Assembly: GCA_017161655.1 (NCBI GenBank)
Contig: JADFCV010000002.1
Location: forward strand, 93,828-157,827
Reading direction: 5' to 3'
Origin: Candidatus Sumerlaeota bacterium
GTDB taxonomy: Bacteria > Sumerlaeota > Sumerlaeia > Sumerlaeales > Sumerlaeaceae
Length of the DNA stretch: 64,000 bases
Position 1 is the stretch's first letter, and every line of letters starts with the position of its first letter. A program made the position numbers and the translations under genes. The notes beneath the pieces are model-generated. The model made no database searches. It saw only the letters and a program-made list of their open reading frames with translations, and was not told where the DNA came from. Of this stretch, positions 16,276 through 25,906 are shown piece by piece.

Positions 16276-17643
16276 TTACTTCTCCTCTTTGAGGAGTTTC
16301 TCAACAAGCTCGTTAAGTTGAGGCGGGTGCACATCAACTCCCCGGATTGTCCCCTTCTTATCAACCACGACAAGTGTCGGAAACTTCGATATGCCGTATT
16401 TGTACAGAACCGTCGTTGTTCCCCCTTCCCCCTCATACACCTGGGGCCACTCGATCTCTTGTTCCTTCAAGTAGTCCTTCAGCTCGTCCAGAGAATTATC
16501 AGCGCTGATGCCGATCATGGCAAACGCTTTATCCTTGTTCTGTTCGTAAAGCTCCTTCATTTTGGGCGTAAGCACTCGGCAAGGACCGCACCAAGTAGCC
16601 CAGAAATCGAGAACCACAACTTTTCCGCGGAGCTTTTCTAACTCCACGGGTGAGCCGTCCAAAGCCTTTGTGGTGAAGTCTGGAGCTTGATTCCCCTCTC
16701 GGATTGCAGCCCAGTTCTTAGCTTGTGCGATACTTTTCTCCACCTGAGTGCGGATGTCTTTCAGGACCGGAGCAAATTGCCCTTCGGGGAACTTTTTCAA
16801 ATAACCCTCAATTGCCTCTGTCAGTGCTGTCGTGTCGATGTCTTCGGTAGCTGTGGCCTGGCGCAGAGCTTTGAAGGTCGCAGCACCCGCGATCGCATCT
16901 TCTTTGAGCTTAGCCAAGGCATCTTTTGGCAATGAGCTTTTAGCTGTCCGTTTTGTCTCGGCCTGCACAGCGATCTCCCGGGTCGCGCCTTGCTCTGAAA
17001 CCTGAATCACTGCTGCGAAGCGAGCATGGGAACTGATCGGAAGTCCCTCTTTTTCGGAAAAAATGTTCTCCACCTCCAGCTCTTTGATCTTCACAGGGAG
17101 CTTCTCGAGGACCTTGCTGTTTGGGTCAGCAACGATTTTCTGCACAATGACGCCGTCCTTCACACTCTTGCTGAGCTTTGCCTGCAGCGGAAGCATAGTG
17201 ATGGGATCGCGGTAATCGATCTGCGCACCATCTTCCTGGCCGAGCAGTTCAGGCATCTCGAAATTCACCGACCACCCCGGAAAAATCCCCTGGGGGAGAA
17301 GCTGCCCCTGCTTCAGGATTTTCCCCTCGGGAGAAATCTGCACTGTGTCGCAGGCATAGCCACGAAGCTTACTCGTTTTTGTCTCGTGTGGAGTGATTTT
17401 TGCGAACACATCTAAAGCGTCATTGCTTGCGGCCAGGACGGTGTACTCTGCTTTATGCTGCCAAACGTCATTGCCCTCTCCACGCATGCTCGTATACGTT
17501 GCAGAAGTCTCAAACTCGAGAACAGTTCCTTCTGCCAACTTGTAAGCAAACTTGCCTTTCGAGACGTCTTGCTGCTCTGCGTGAGATGTTGCCACTCCAA
17601 CCAGAAAGGCTGAAGCCAGGATTGCGTATGAAACTCGCCTCAT
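16276..17643 (-). CDS. Secreted TlpA-like thioredoxin with large N-terminal domain
   Basis: A 455-residue protein. Residues 1-22 are a signal peptide (cleavage near SHAEQQ). Residues 25-310 form an unrecognised beta-rich domain (FAYKLAEGTVLEFETSATY, LPVKIKELEVENIF), which resembles the DUF6263-like modules seen on secreted proteins, but this is a loose match. Residues from about 318 are a TlpA/ResA thioredoxin domain with FWATWCGPCR and the cis-proline segment KFPTLVVVDKKG. It probably reduces disulfides in the periplasm. AAGGAG eight bases before ATG supports the start. It is alone, divergent from ftsY. Confidence 0.85.
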   Translation of the reverse strand: MRRVSYAILASAFLVGVATSHAEQQDVSKGKFAYKLAEGTVLEFETSATYTSMRGEGNDVWQHKAEYTVLAASNDALDVFAKITPHETKTSKLRGYACDTVQISPEGKILKQGQLLPQGIFPGWSVNFEMPELLGQEDGAQIDYRDPITMLPLQAKLSKSVKDGVIVQKIVADPNSKVLEKLPVKIKELEVENIFSEKEGLPISSHARFAAVIQVSEQGATREIAVQAETKRTAKSSLPKDALAKLKEDAIAGAATFKALRQATATEDIDTTALTEAIEGYLKKFPEGQFAPVLKDIRTQVEKSIAQAKNWAAIREGNQAPDFTTKALDGSPVELEKLRGKVVVLDFWATWCGPCRVLTPKMKELYEQNKDKAFAMIGISADNSLDELKDYLKEQEIEWPQVYEGEGGTTTVLYKYGISKFPTLVVVDKKGTIRGVDVHPPQLNELVEKLLKEEK

Positions 17644-17787
17644 GGCGATAACTCCTTCTTTGTATTTGAGCCACAGGTGAGCTCGACCCCTGCATGGACC
17701 GAACGTTAATTACGAACAATAGGGATCGTGTCAGCCTAGTAACTCAACAGCTTTGTCGTAGAAATCTGCAACGAGGATGACATCTTT

Positions 17788-18993
17788 ATGCTATTCTTCT
17801 GGAAAAAGAAACAGGATCAGTCGGAACAGCAAAACACGGCTGCTAAGAAAACTGTCGAGCAGGATGTCGCAACGAAGGACGAGACCCTGGAGCAGGAGCC
17901 GAAAGAGGTTGCGTCCGAGAACGATACCTTCTCATCAGTTGCGATAGAGGATTCTCCGGGCGCCGCGGTCTCGCAGAAAACCAGTACCGCGTCCGATGTG
18001 CAACTCTCAGAGGCCACATCATCACCCGAAGCAGTTGCACCTTCGGAGAGTGCTGCCCCTCGTGGTTTCTTCGGCAAGCTTAAGGCAGCGCTAGGCCAAC
18101 GGATTCGCAAAACCCGCGACGAAATCGTTGGGCAAATCAAAGCCGCAGTAAAAGCGGCCGGCAAAGTGGATGAGCATCTTTTGGAGAGAATCGAAGAGAT
18201 TCTCATCCGCGCTGATGTGGGCGCAGAAACAACTTTCAAGATTATCGAGGAGATGCGCGAATTTGAAGCGCGAGGGGCCTCCGCCGACGAGCTTATCGCT
18301 AACTTCAAGAAGCAGCTGCTGGATATTGTCGGGACAGAGATGCACTGCCTCGTTCCCCCGGCCGAACGACCGTGGGTGATCCTCTTTGTGGGAGTCAATG
18401 GCACAGGCAAGACCACAACCATTGGAAAACTTGCCGCCGAATTCCGGGCTCAGGGAAGAAAAACTCTCCTTGTAGCCGGTGACACTTTCCGCGCTGCTGC
18501 CATTGAGCAGCTTGGCATTTGGGCCCAACGCACGGGCGCGGAGCTTGTTGCGAAGCAAATGGGCGCAGACCCTGCCGGTGTTGCCTACGACGCTATCACG
18601 AAGGCTGTGTCAGAGAATTACGACGTTGTGCTGATAGACACTGCCGGCCGGCTTCACACAAAAACGAATCTCATGGAAGAGCTGAAAAAAATCGTCCGTG
18701 TGATCAAAAAGCTCATGCCCAATGCGCCACACGACACGCTCCTCGTTCTCGATGCTACAACTGGTCAAAATGCCATTCAACAAGCTAAAGTGTTTACAGA
18801 AGCGATCCCCGTCACCGGTCTTGTAATGACAAAGCTCGACGGAACAGCGAAAGGTGGCGTCCTCATTGGTATTCGCAACCTTTTTGCGATACCCGTTGTG
18901 AAAATTGGAGTGGGAGAAGCTGTGGAGGACCTGCGCGATTTTGATCCCCGCGAATTCGTCGATGCACTTTTCGAAGACGACGACAACGCTTGA
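17788..18993 (+). CDS. ftsY: Signal recognition particle receptor FtsY
   Basis: A 401-residue SRP GTPase that docks ribosome-SRP complexes at the membrane. Residues 1-100 form an acidic, low-complexity A domain starting with the amphipathic MLFFWKKKQ. The NG domain follows: GVNGTGKTTTIGKLA (G1), GDTFRAAAIEQL, LIDTAGRLHTK (G3), TKLDGTAKGG (G4) and the VGEAVEDLRDFDPREFVDAL C-terminus. Length is normal for long-A-domain FtsY. It is monocistronic here; no ffh or SRP RNA was seen nearby. Confidence 0.97.
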   Translation: MLFFWKKKQDQSEQQNTAAKKTVEQDVATKDETLEQEPKEVASENDTFSSVAIEDSPGAAVSQKTSTASDVQLSEATSSPEAVAPSESAAPRGFFGKLKAALGQRIRKTRDEIVGQIKAAVKAAGKVDEHLLERIEEILIRADVGAETTFKIIEEMREFEARGASADELIANFKKQLLDIVGTEMHCLVPPAERPWVILFVGVNGTGKTTTIGKLAAEFRAQGRKTLLVAGDTFRAAAIEQLGIWAQRTGAELVAKQMGADPAGVAYDAITKAVSENYDVVLIDTAGRLHTKTNLMEELKKIVRVIKKLMPNAPHDTLLVLDATTGQNAIQQAKVFTEAIPVTGLVMTKLDGTAKGGVLIGIRNLFAIPVVKIGVGEAVEDLRDFDPREFVDALFEDDDNA

Positions 18994-19119
18994 TATGGCA
19001 TCGACCTGTAGGCGGCCTTCTTCCACCGTCTGCTTTTGCACGCTGGGGCCGCAGTAAGGGTCGACTATGCGCAATCGCCGGGCGGCGGGCTTATCTCTTC
19101 CCAGTCAGGAAACCTTGTG

Positions 19120-19165
19120 AGAAAAAGTATGGCGGCCGACGCTATCACCGCGCTGGCCGCCAAAT
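19120..19165 (-). terminator. Terminator of the DUF1460 gene
   Basis: On the minus strand TGGCGGCC and GGCCGCCA form an eight-base stem, extended by partly paired GCGC/GCG, followed by ATACTTTTTC. It lies about 30 bases beyond the DUF1460 stop. Confidence 0.65.
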
Positions 19166-19189
19166 CAAGTGAGAACGGGAACCGCCATC

Positions 19190-20344
19190 CTAACGCTCAA
19201 GCTCTTCAGCCCTCAGGCGGAGAAATTTCATCCCTAGAAATTGCGCCTGGTTTTTCTTTGCTCTCTCGGGGTTCTTTTTTACGTTTTCCTGCACGTATTG
19301 AAGCAGAGGCACTTCGACGACTTTCGGCGGCGTTGAATGAATGAACGTTACTTCGCCCTTATCGTTGTGCGCGATGAGTCCCGTATGTCCTACCCACACG
19401 CTCCCACCAGTGCCCCGCACCACGTTGACGAAGTCTCCATCTTTTAACTTGTTCGCAACCTCAGGGATGACTTCAGCAGGAATGTACTCATCATGGAGAA
19501 CCTCCACTGGGATCCCCTGGCCAATGCCAAACTTTGAGAAGAACTTTTCCCGGTCAATTTTTTCCGTGTAATGAGCAAGTTTCGAAGCCCCCAGTTTCTG
19601 TGTGACGTCTTCAACGAGCCACGAGTTATTTTTGTCCCAGTCAGCTTCTGTGTAGTGGTTGCGCGTTAGCATGCCGATCTCGCCGTTTTTATAACGGATT
19701 CTCTGCAACGTCGCAAAAAACTCTTTCCAGTTAGAGCTTAGCGCCATGGCATACGTGTGCTCGCAGAACACAACGCAATCGCTTTTGCTTAATTCGAAAA
19801 GTGGCTGAGGATCATAAAGCTCGAAGGGGAACTCGCCGAGCAGATACATTTCGTAGGGTTGCCCAACTCTTTTGCGTGCATAGTGCACAACCCGTTCGCG
19901 CAAGTTTGGGACGTTTTTCTTTGCCCAGCCCAGGTAAACGTCTAGTTCCTTTGGCTGGATCTCCCAGAAACGCTTTTGCGACACACCATCAAGTATTGCC
20001 GACGTTTGCTCCGCCGTCAGGCGAGGATTCGGCATCTGTTGCAGATACCAGCTCTTCCAGCTTTTGGGAAGCTTCGCCCATGGGACGTCATGGAGATAGC
20101 CGAGGAGTTTCCATTTCTCCGGATCTTCGAGCTTGTTCGCGGGTTTCGACGCGAGTGTGTAAATCTCCTTGCGTAGTCGAAGCTCGAACGATTTCGTCGT
20201 TTCGTTGGCTTTGGGCTTTGCCCCCCATGCCTTCTTTGCGATTTCCACATCGACCGGTGGCAACGGCCGACTCGCTGCCGAAACTGTTAGCGCGCCTAAT
20301 CCCAAGCACAGAAGGACAATCCGTTGAAAGCTCATGGTCTTCAT
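19190..20344 (-). CDS. DUF1460 (amidase-like, NlpC/P60-related) secreted protein
   Basis: A 384-residue protein with a signal peptide (about residues 1-23). The C-terminal two thirds match DUF1460: GEFPFELYDPQPLF, the catalytic cysteine in KSDCVVFCEHTYAMAL, RIRYKNGEIG followed by RNHYTEADW, and the histidine in VGHTGLIA with EVTFIHST. DUF1460 proteins share a papain-like fold with NlpC/P60 amidases and probably act on peptidoglycan fragments in the periplasm. Residues 25-160 are an N-terminal helical region I cannot assign. GGAGAAAGGG precedes the ATG. It is monocistronic. Confidence 0.8.
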   Translation of the reverse strand: MKTMSFQRIVLLCLGLGALTVSAASRPLPPVDVEIAKKAWGAKPKANETTKSFELRLRKEIYTLASKPANKLEDPEKWKLLGYLHDVPWAKLPKSWKSWYLQQMPNPRLTAEQTSAILDGVSQKRFWEIQPKELDVYLGWAKKNVPNLRERVVHYARKRVGQPYEMYLLGEFPFELYDPQPLFELSKSDCVVFCEHTYAMALSSNWKEFFATLQRIRYKNGEIGMLTRNHYTEADWDKNNSWLVEDVTQKLGASKLAHYTEKIDREKFFSKFGIGQGIPVEVLHDEYIPAEVIPEVANKLKDGDFVNVVRGTGGSVWVGHTGLIAHNDKGEVTFIHSTPPKVVEVPLLQYVQENVKKNPERAKKNQAQFLGMKFLRLRAEELER

Positions 20345-20550
20345 CGGTGCAACCCTTTCTCCGGTAAGAAGTTTTTTTATTAAAGGTGATAGCTCAGGGT
20401 CTTCCTTGTCCGTCTTGAGTCCTAGGTCAATACTTACTTTTCCTGTTTTTTCGCACGTCTGCGATGAGTTTTACTCACTCATGTGTAGCGCGTTACGTGT
20501 CTGAATGGCGGCCAAATAGCCGCTGAAAAAATCTTTCTCATGGTGGAAAC

Positions 20551-21492
20551 ATGGCGAAATATCTCGTCACAGGTGGGTGTGGCTTCATCGGCTCGAACAT
20601 CGCTGAGTACCTTGTCCAGCAAGGGGAGGAAGTCCGTATTCTGGACAATCTTTCGACCGGCAAGCGCGAAAACATAGCCAGCTTTTTGGACAAGGTGGAA
20701 TTTATCGAGGGCGATCTCCTTGATCGCACGGCGGTCGCTCGCGCTGTGCAAGGCGTGGACTACGTCCTCCATCAGGCTGCACTGCCGAGTGTTCCCCGAA
20801 GCATTGAAGACCCGGAGACCTCAAACCGCGTGAACGTGGAGGGCACGGTAATACTTTTGCGTGCATGCGTCGAGGCAGGCGTCAAACGTGTCGTCTACGC
20901 CGCAAGCTCTTCTGCCTATGGCGACCAGCCAAGCCTCGTGAAATCGGAAGACCTTCTTCCGCGACCAAAGTCCCCTTATGCCGTCTCGAAACTGGCAGGG
21001 GAGTACTATATGCATGCCTTCACAACCTGCTATGGGCTGGAAACCGTATCACTCCGCTATTTTAATGTGTTTGGCCCCCGGCAGGATCCCACTTCCCAGT
21101 ATAGCGCAGTCATTCCCAAGTTCATCACAGCGATGCTGCGCGGTGAACGCCCTACCATTTACGGCGACGGGACACAGACACGGGATTTTACCTTCGTCTT
21201 AAACAATGTGTTGGCCAACATTGCGGCCGCAAAAGCACCTCAGGTGGCAGGCCGCGTTTTCAATATCGCTTGTGGCACCTCATTCAGTCTTCTCGACCTC
21301 GTACGCGAAATCAATGGCATCCTGGGCACGAGCATTGATCCTATTTTTTCCCCGCCGCGTGCAGGCGATGTTCGACACTCTTTAGCCGACATCACAGCGG
21401 CAAAGCAAAATCTGGGTTACGAAGTCGTTGTTGATTTCCGCGAAGGACTTCGCCGGACCATCGAGTGGTATAAGCAGCAATTAGGCATGTAG
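20551..21492 (+). CDS. NAD-dependent nucleotide-sugar epimerase (UDP-hexose 4-epimerase type)
   Basis: A 313-residue extended short-chain dehydrogenase. It has TGGCGFIGSN (NAD binding), the catalytic Tyr-Lys in SPYAVSKLAGEYY, the AASSSAYGD serine and SLRYFNVFGPRQDPTSQYSAVIP, a segment typical of the WbpP/GalE-like group that handles UDP-GlcNAc or UDP-Glc. It interconverts C4 epimers of nucleotide sugars for surface glycans. The next gene, a membrane glycosyltransferase, follows after 11 bases, so both probably serve one glycan. Confidence 0.88.
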   Translation: MAKYLVTGGCGFIGSNIAEYLVQQGEEVRILDNLSTGKRENIASFLDKVEFIEGDLLDRTAVARAVQGVDYVLHQAALPSVPRSIEDPETSNRVNVEGTVILLRACVEAGVKRVVYAASSSAYGDQPSLVKSEDLLPRPKSPYAVSKLAGEYYMHAFTTCYGLETVSLRYFNVFGPRQDPTSQYSAVIPKFITAMLRGERPTIYGDGTQTRDFTFVLNNVLANIAAAKAPQVAGRVFNIACGTSFSLLDLVREINGILGTSIDPIFSPPRAGDVRHSLADITAAKQNLGYEVVVDFREGLRRTIEWYKQQLGM

Positions 21493-21503
21493 TGAGCTGA
21501 AGC

Positions 21504-23066
21504 GTGAAGGGGACAGCCAAACGGCGCAGCCTGACAGGGGCATGGTTGTGCGTTGCTCTTGCCATGGGCATCTTTGTTCGTCTCCCGGCATATCACCAAC
21601 GTAGCTGGTGGATTGATGAACTCATCACAGCCCAAGTCGCGGGACGTCCTCTCACGGGGCCAGATTTGTGGGATGCTACTCGTAAGCCGGCCGATAGCAT
21701 TCTCGGGTTCACGCTACAAGATCCTGGCCCTGGACCACTTGTTTATCTCCTCGATGGTGTCTTTTCCAAATTCGCCCGGCCCGTCGGTGGCGAATATTGG
21801 TTACGAGTACCCGGGCTAGTTGCAGCGTTGCTCACCATTGGCATGCTCTACATTTTCGGAAGGCAATGGTGGGGGAGTCGTCGGTTAGCAGCAACGATCA
21901 CGCTCTGGGCCGCGCTTTTTCCGCCCTGGGTAGACTTTTCTATGGGAGCCCGTGGCTATGCATGGACGGTACTTTTTCTGCTCATTCAATGGCACGCGCT
22001 GTGGTGTCTTGTCTCAGGTTCCCAAACACTCGATTACCGATCTCGCCTATCGGTCGTGACTCTGGCGGTCATCACCGTCCTCTGTTTTTATCTTACGCCA
22101 CTTAATCTTGTGTGGTGTACGCCGTTATGGCTCACAGCAGCCTATTTTTACTGGAGAAATCGCCAGAGTTTTACCCCGCGTCTCTTAAGAGCGGTAGCTG
22201 TGGCAGCCCTGGCAACCGCCGCCGCTGTTGTACCCTACCTGATGATCTGGCTAATGCGCCTCAGCGCGAAGGGGCTGGGCGGAGGGACTATCACTCTTCA
22301 CCGCGCTATTGCTCGTTTGCATGATTTTGTTGACGAATTATCTCGAGAACCGTGGTACGCAGTTCTTGCCTTTGGTCCGTTGTGCCTTACTGCCCTCATC
22401 TCCATTCTACGGTTAGATCGGCGTCCACCCGTTGCCATGATGACTCTGACCTCGTGGTTCATGCTGGTTTCAGGCACCATGCTTTCCGCCGCACTAGTCC
22501 TCCTTTTCTTTCTAGCTCCCCGATACTTTGTTGGTTTCTCAATTCCGCTCGTTTGGGGCAGTGGCATAGTCTTCAAGCAGCTCCTCTTATTTGCACGCCA
22601 TCGCTGGGGGCAGAAATTCGCGTCTTATATCATTCTCATCCTTACGCTTCTCATCGCGACCATCGAAACCCCTTCAGCGCTCCATTACGCGCGAACACCG
22701 GTTCATGACTGGGTGTCAGCGGTCCTGTGGCTAAATGCACGTAAGTCCCCCCAGGATATAATTTTTTGCGGTCCTAACGCCGATATCGAAGTTCTCTGGG
22801 CTTATGCGAAGCAATTCCATTGGGACCAACAGGTCCCACGGTGGCTCATCGTCGAAAATGGGCGTAAAGTGGATACATCGACGTTAGAGGCGTTGCAGCG
22901 GGTTTTACTCTCACATCGTCGCTTGTGGTATATCACGCCGTTTTTTGGTCAAGTAAGACCACCGGCATATTGGGCGTTTGTACGCAAGCACTTCCGCGAA
23001 GTTGCTCGTTTTCCAGGCCGTGGCGACATCGTGATTCTCCTCCACGAGCCTTCAGACTCCCATTGA
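21504..23066 (+). CDS. Multi-pass membrane glycosyltransferase, GT39/ArnT-like
   Basis: A 520-residue integral membrane protein with about ten hydrophobic segments. Near the N-terminus RSWWIDELITAQVA carries the Trp-x-Asp-Glu motif of the PMT/ArnT superfamily, whose members transfer sugars from polyprenyl phosphate on the periplasmic side. A soluble C-terminal portion (residues about 410-520) follows. The start is a GTG at 21504 with a poor Shine-Dalgarno, 11 bases after the epimerase stop, so translation may be coupled. The donor could be a polyprenyl-phosphate sugar such as that made by the GT2 enzyme at 8.5-9.2 kb; that link is inference. Confidence 0.75.
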   Translation: MKGTAKRRSLTGAWLCVALAMGIFVRLPAYHQRSWWIDELITAQVAGRPLTGPDLWDATRKPADSILGFTLQDPGPGPLVYLLDGVFSKFARPVGGEYWLRVPGLVAALLTIGMLYIFGRQWWGSRRLAATITLWAALFPPWVDFSMGARGYAWTVLFLLIQWHALWCLVSGSQTLDYRSRLSVVTLAVITVLCFYLTPLNLVWCTPLWLTAAYFYWRNRQSFTPRLLRAVAVAALATAAAVVPYLMIWLMRLSAKGLGGGTITLHRAIARLHDFVDELSREPWYAVLAFGPLCLTALISILRLDRRPPVAMMTLTSWFMLVSGTMLSAALVLLFFLAPRYFVGFSIPLVWGSGIVFKQLLLFARHRWGQKFASYIILILTLLIATIETPSALHYARTPVHDWVSAVLWLNARKSPQDIIFCGPNADIEVLWAYAKQFHWDQQVPRWLIVENGRKVDTSTLEALQRVLLSHRRLWYITPFFGQVRPPAYWAFVRKHFREVARFPGRGDIVILLHEPSDSH

Positions 23067-23089
23067 AGGCCAATTGAACTGGCCCTTTC
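23067..23089. terminator. Weak hairpin between convergent glycosyltransferase and dnaJ
   Basis: GGCCA/TGGCC with a seven-base loop, followed by CTTTCC on the plus strand, lies between the two stops. The stem is short and the U-tract poor. Confidence 0.4.
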
Positions 23090-23102
23090 CCCGCACAAAT
23101 GC

Positions 23103-24230
23103 TTAGACCTTCCAACCCATCTCGCGGGCGAATGCACGGAATGCTTCTCTCTGTTTCTCGTTGAGGTTCTTAGGCGTCACAACTTTGACAACGACGTGTT
23201 GATCGCCTGCCGGCGCCCCCCGTCGATGAACGCCGCGCCCCTTCAGGCGGAACACAGTCCCACTTTGCGTTCCTGCCGGGATTTTCAGCTTCACTTCACC
23301 GTCCAGCGTCGGCACAGCTACCTGTCCGCCTAGCACTGCAGTTGCCAAATCGATCTCTTTATCAACCACGATATGATCGCCATCACGCCGGAAGATCGGA
23401 TGAGGTTGGACGTGCACACGCAGCAAGAGATCGCCAGACGGCCCGCCATTGATTCCAGGCTGACCTTCGCCCGCCAGGCGAATGATCTGACCGTCCTTCA
23501 CGCCGGCAGGAATCTTCACCGTGAGCGTTTTCGGTCTCGCAGCGTAGCCAGTCCCTCGACACACAACGCACGGCGTCGTGATCACAGTCCCACGTCCTCC
23601 ACAGCCAGGACACAGGCGCGTCACGCCAAAGGCACCCTGCGAAACCGTGATCGTTCCTCGACCGCCACACTGCGCGCACGATGCCACCCGTGTGCCGGGC
23701 TGTGCTCCCGAGCCCCCGCAGTTAGGACATCGGTCTGTTTTTGTAAAAGTAATCGTTTGCTTCCCGCCTCGTACTGAAGTTTCAAAAGGAATGGTAATAT
23801 CGGCTTCGACGTCATTGCCGCGACTTGCTTCTTCGTCGAACTCAAAATCAGTGAATCCAGGTCGGCCGCCGCCGGTGTGCCGTTCTCGGAAAAGCTGTTC
23901 GAAGATGTCCGCGAATCCGCCGAAATCTGTGAACGTGAACCCACCACCGCTGCCCGTCGCCCCAGCTCCGAACGGTCCCTGGGAACGCCCTGCCCCAGTG
24001 AAGCCTCCTGCAAATGCGCCGCGGCGCATGGCGTCGTACTGGGCGCGTTTTTGAGGATCGCTCAGAACCTCATACGCTTCAGTAATCTGTTTAAACTTTT
24101 CTTCCGCTTCGGGATTGTTCCGGTTGCGATCCGGATGGTATTTCAGAGCCAACTTTCGGTAGGCTTTCTTAATCTCATCCTGAGTGGCATTTTCGGCAAC
24201 GCCTAAAATCCGATAATAATTCTCTTTCAT
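23103..24230 (-). CDS. dnaJ: Chaperone DnaJ
   Basis: A 375-residue type I Hsp40 that hands substrates to DnaK and stimulates its ATPase. It has the J domain ([24 protein letters not shown] with HPD), a Gly/Phe-rich linker (residues about 72-115), four CxxCxGxG zinc-finger repeats ([32 protein letters not shown]) and the C-terminal substrate-binding domain. ATG at 24230 follows AAGGGGG by seven bases; an in-frame TTG directly before it is less likely. No grpE or dnaK is adjacent and no CIRCE element was seen upstream. A tiny ORF precedes it. Confidence 0.96.
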   Translation of the reverse strand: MKENYYRILGVAENATQDEIKKAYRKLALKYHPDRNRNNPEAEEKFKQITEAYEVLSDPQKRAQYDAMRRGAFAGGFTGAGRSQGPFGAGATGSGGGFTFTDFGGFADIFEQLFRERHTGGGRPGFTDFEFDEEASRGNDVEADITIPFETSVRGGKQTITFTKTDRCPNCGGSGAQPGTRVASCAQCGGRGTITVSQGAFGVTRLCPGCGGRGTVITTPCVVCRGTGYAARPKTLTVKIPAGVKDGQIIRLAGEGQPGINGGPSGDLLLRVHVQPHPIFRRDGDHIVVDKEIDLATAVLGGQVAVPTLDGEVKLKIPAGTQSGTVFRLKGRGVHRRGAPAGDQHVVVKVVTPKNLNEKQREAFRAFAREMGWKV

Positions 24231-24258
24231 CAAAAATCCCCCTTTCTTGTGGCTCTTG

Positions 24259-24291
24259 TCACCACTTCGGTCTCAAACTTTCTGTTTTCAT
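24259..24291 (-). other. Ten-codon ORF with strong ribosome site upstream of dnaJ
   Basis: On the minus strand AAAAGGAG is followed after four bases by ATG and ten codons ([10 protein letters not shown]) ending in TGA, 28 bases before the dnaJ start codon. The ribosome-binding site is better than that of many real genes here. It may be a translated upstream ORF that affects dnaJ expression. Confidence 0.35.
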
Positions 24292-24393
24292 TTTGCTCCT
24301 TTTAGAAAATACAATCGCCTATTCTGTACGTTAGCAAACGGATAAGCTGAACTCACATTACCACCATTACTACCAAACTCAATTGAGGAAGCG

Positions 24394-25485
24394 ATGGCTG
24401 CTGGAACACGCAAAAAACAAATTCGGGTCGGAATTATTGGCGCTGCTGGTCTCGGAGCGGGGCGTCTCATTGATATCCTACTGCGTCATCCTCATGTGAG
24501 GCTTGTCACCCTAGTGAGCGAATCTTCGCCGGGAGATCCCGTCTGGAGCGTGCACACGCATCTGCGCGATGTTGACCTAACCTTTGAGGACTTCGACATG
24601 AAAAAGATTTCTTCATGTGACGTCGTGTTCTCTTGCAAGCGTCCTGGCGATACTTTTCCTTATGTTCAGGAAATCCTGAATTCCGGGGCAAAATTCATCG
24701 ATCTCAGCGCCGACTACCGCCTCAAAAACCCCGATGATTATCCCGCGTGGTATGGCATTGAGCACCGACATCCCCGGCTTCTTCGAGAGGCAGTTTATGG
24801 TTTGCCGGAGCTATACCGCACAAAGATTGCCTCCGCGCGCCTTGTGGCCAACCCGGGCTGCTACACAACTACTGCGATTCTGGCGTGCGCCCCTCTTGTC
24901 CGAGCTGGTATAGGCACCAACTCTCCGATACTCATCGACGCCATTTCCGGCGTCTCTGGTGCTGGTCGAGCCCCTAAGCTCGAGAACCAGTTCATAGCAG
25001 TGGCAGAAAACGTCCGTGCATACCGAATTGGGAACCACCAGCATACACCTGAAATTGAACAGGAACTCTCCCTTGTCGCCCGTCGCTCGAGGTCAAAAAA
25101 GGGCACAGAAAGCGCTCATGGTGTTCGCGTGCTCTTTGTGCCTCACGTTGGGCCATACAAGGTCGGAATCATGGCCGATTGCTACTTGCGTGTCGCTGAA
25201 AGTGATCAGTTGCCCTCGGCTGACGACGTCTACGAGATCCTTCGCTCAGCCTATCGCGATGAACCGTTTGTGCGCGTCTATCCGCCCGACAGTTTGCCGC
25301 AGCTCGAGGCTGTGGCCTACACAAACTTCTGCGACATCGGCATCCGGGTAGATCCTCGCACGCGTACCGTTGTCGTTATTTCGGTGACCGACAATCTTGT
25401 GAAAGGTGCTGCAGGGCAGGCCGTCCAAAACATGAACATCATGTGTGGCATCGAAGAAACAACAGCTCTCGTTGGACGTCTGTGA
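24394..25485 (+). CDS. argC: N-acetyl-gamma-glutamyl-phosphate reductase
   Basis: A 363-residue ArgC, which reduces N-acetyl-glutamyl-5-phosphate to the semialdehyde in arginine synthesis. It shows the NADP site VGIIGAAGLGAGRLIDILLRHP, the catalytic cysteine in VANPGCYTTTAIL, GVSGAGR and the histidine region GNHQHTPEIEQEL. GAGGAAG precedes the ATG. Other arg genes are not in the window. The Rieske gene starts 15 bases after its stop, so the two are probably co-transcribed. Confidence 0.95.
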   Translation: MAAGTRKKQIRVGIIGAAGLGAGRLIDILLRHPHVRLVTLVSESSPGDPVWSVHTHLRDVDLTFEDFDMKKISSCDVVFSCKRPGDTFPYVQEILNSGAKFIDLSADYRLKNPDDYPAWYGIEHRHPRLLREAVYGLPELYRTKIASARLVANPGCYTTTAILACAPLVRAGIGTNSPILIDAISGVSGAGRAPKLENQFIAVAENVRAYRIGNHQHTPEIEQELSLVARRSRSKKGTESAHGVRVLFVPHVGPYKVGIMADCYLRVAESDQLPSADDVYEILRSAYRDEPFVRVYPPDSLPQLEAVAYTNFCDIGIRVDPRTRTVVVISVTDNLVKGAAGQAVQNMNIMCGIEETTALVGRL

Positions 25486-25500
25486 ACCAGGTGAGGTATC

Positions 25501-25818
25501 ATGCGTATTCTCGCTGGCAAAACCACTGATTTTCTTGAGGGGACAATGGGCGTCATTTGGGTTGGAAAGCATTCACTTGCCATTGCTCGCGTCAATGGTG
25601 AGCTGCGCGCGTTTGCCGGCGAGTGCCCACATCGGGGAGCCCAGTTAGCTCAAGGAAGGCTCATCGGTCCACATCTTACGTGCCCCTGGCATGAGTGGAA
25701 ATTCGACGTCCTCACCGGCGAAGGTTTGACCAATCCTCATGCCCGCCTAACCCTTTTTCCGATTAGCATCGAGGGACAAAACGTTTTTGTCGAAGTTCCA
25801 GATGACTGGGGCGTGTAG
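25501..25818 (+). CDS. Small Rieske [2Fe-2S] ferredoxin-like protein
   Basis: A 105-residue single-domain Rieske protein. The ligands are C42 and H44 (CPHRG) and C61 and H64 (CPWHEW), a canonical pair. The size matches NirD-like subunits and soluble Rieske ferredoxins that pass electrons to reductases or oxygenases. No partner enzyme is encoded beside it; it lies between argC and lysC. The C-terminus ends in an acidic, strand-like tail. Confidence 0.9.
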   Translation: MRILAGKTTDFLEGTMGVIWVGKHSLAIARVNGELRAFAGECPHRGAQLAQGRLIGPHLTCPWHEWKFDVLTGEGLTNPHARLTLFPISIEGQNVFVEVPDDWGV

Positions 25819-25906
25819 ATCGATTTTGCAAATTTGCATTTGCGTACCGGTTTTTCCTAACGAAGAAGACTAGACTAAAATCATAGGGAAGAGAGGTTTC
25901 TCGACG

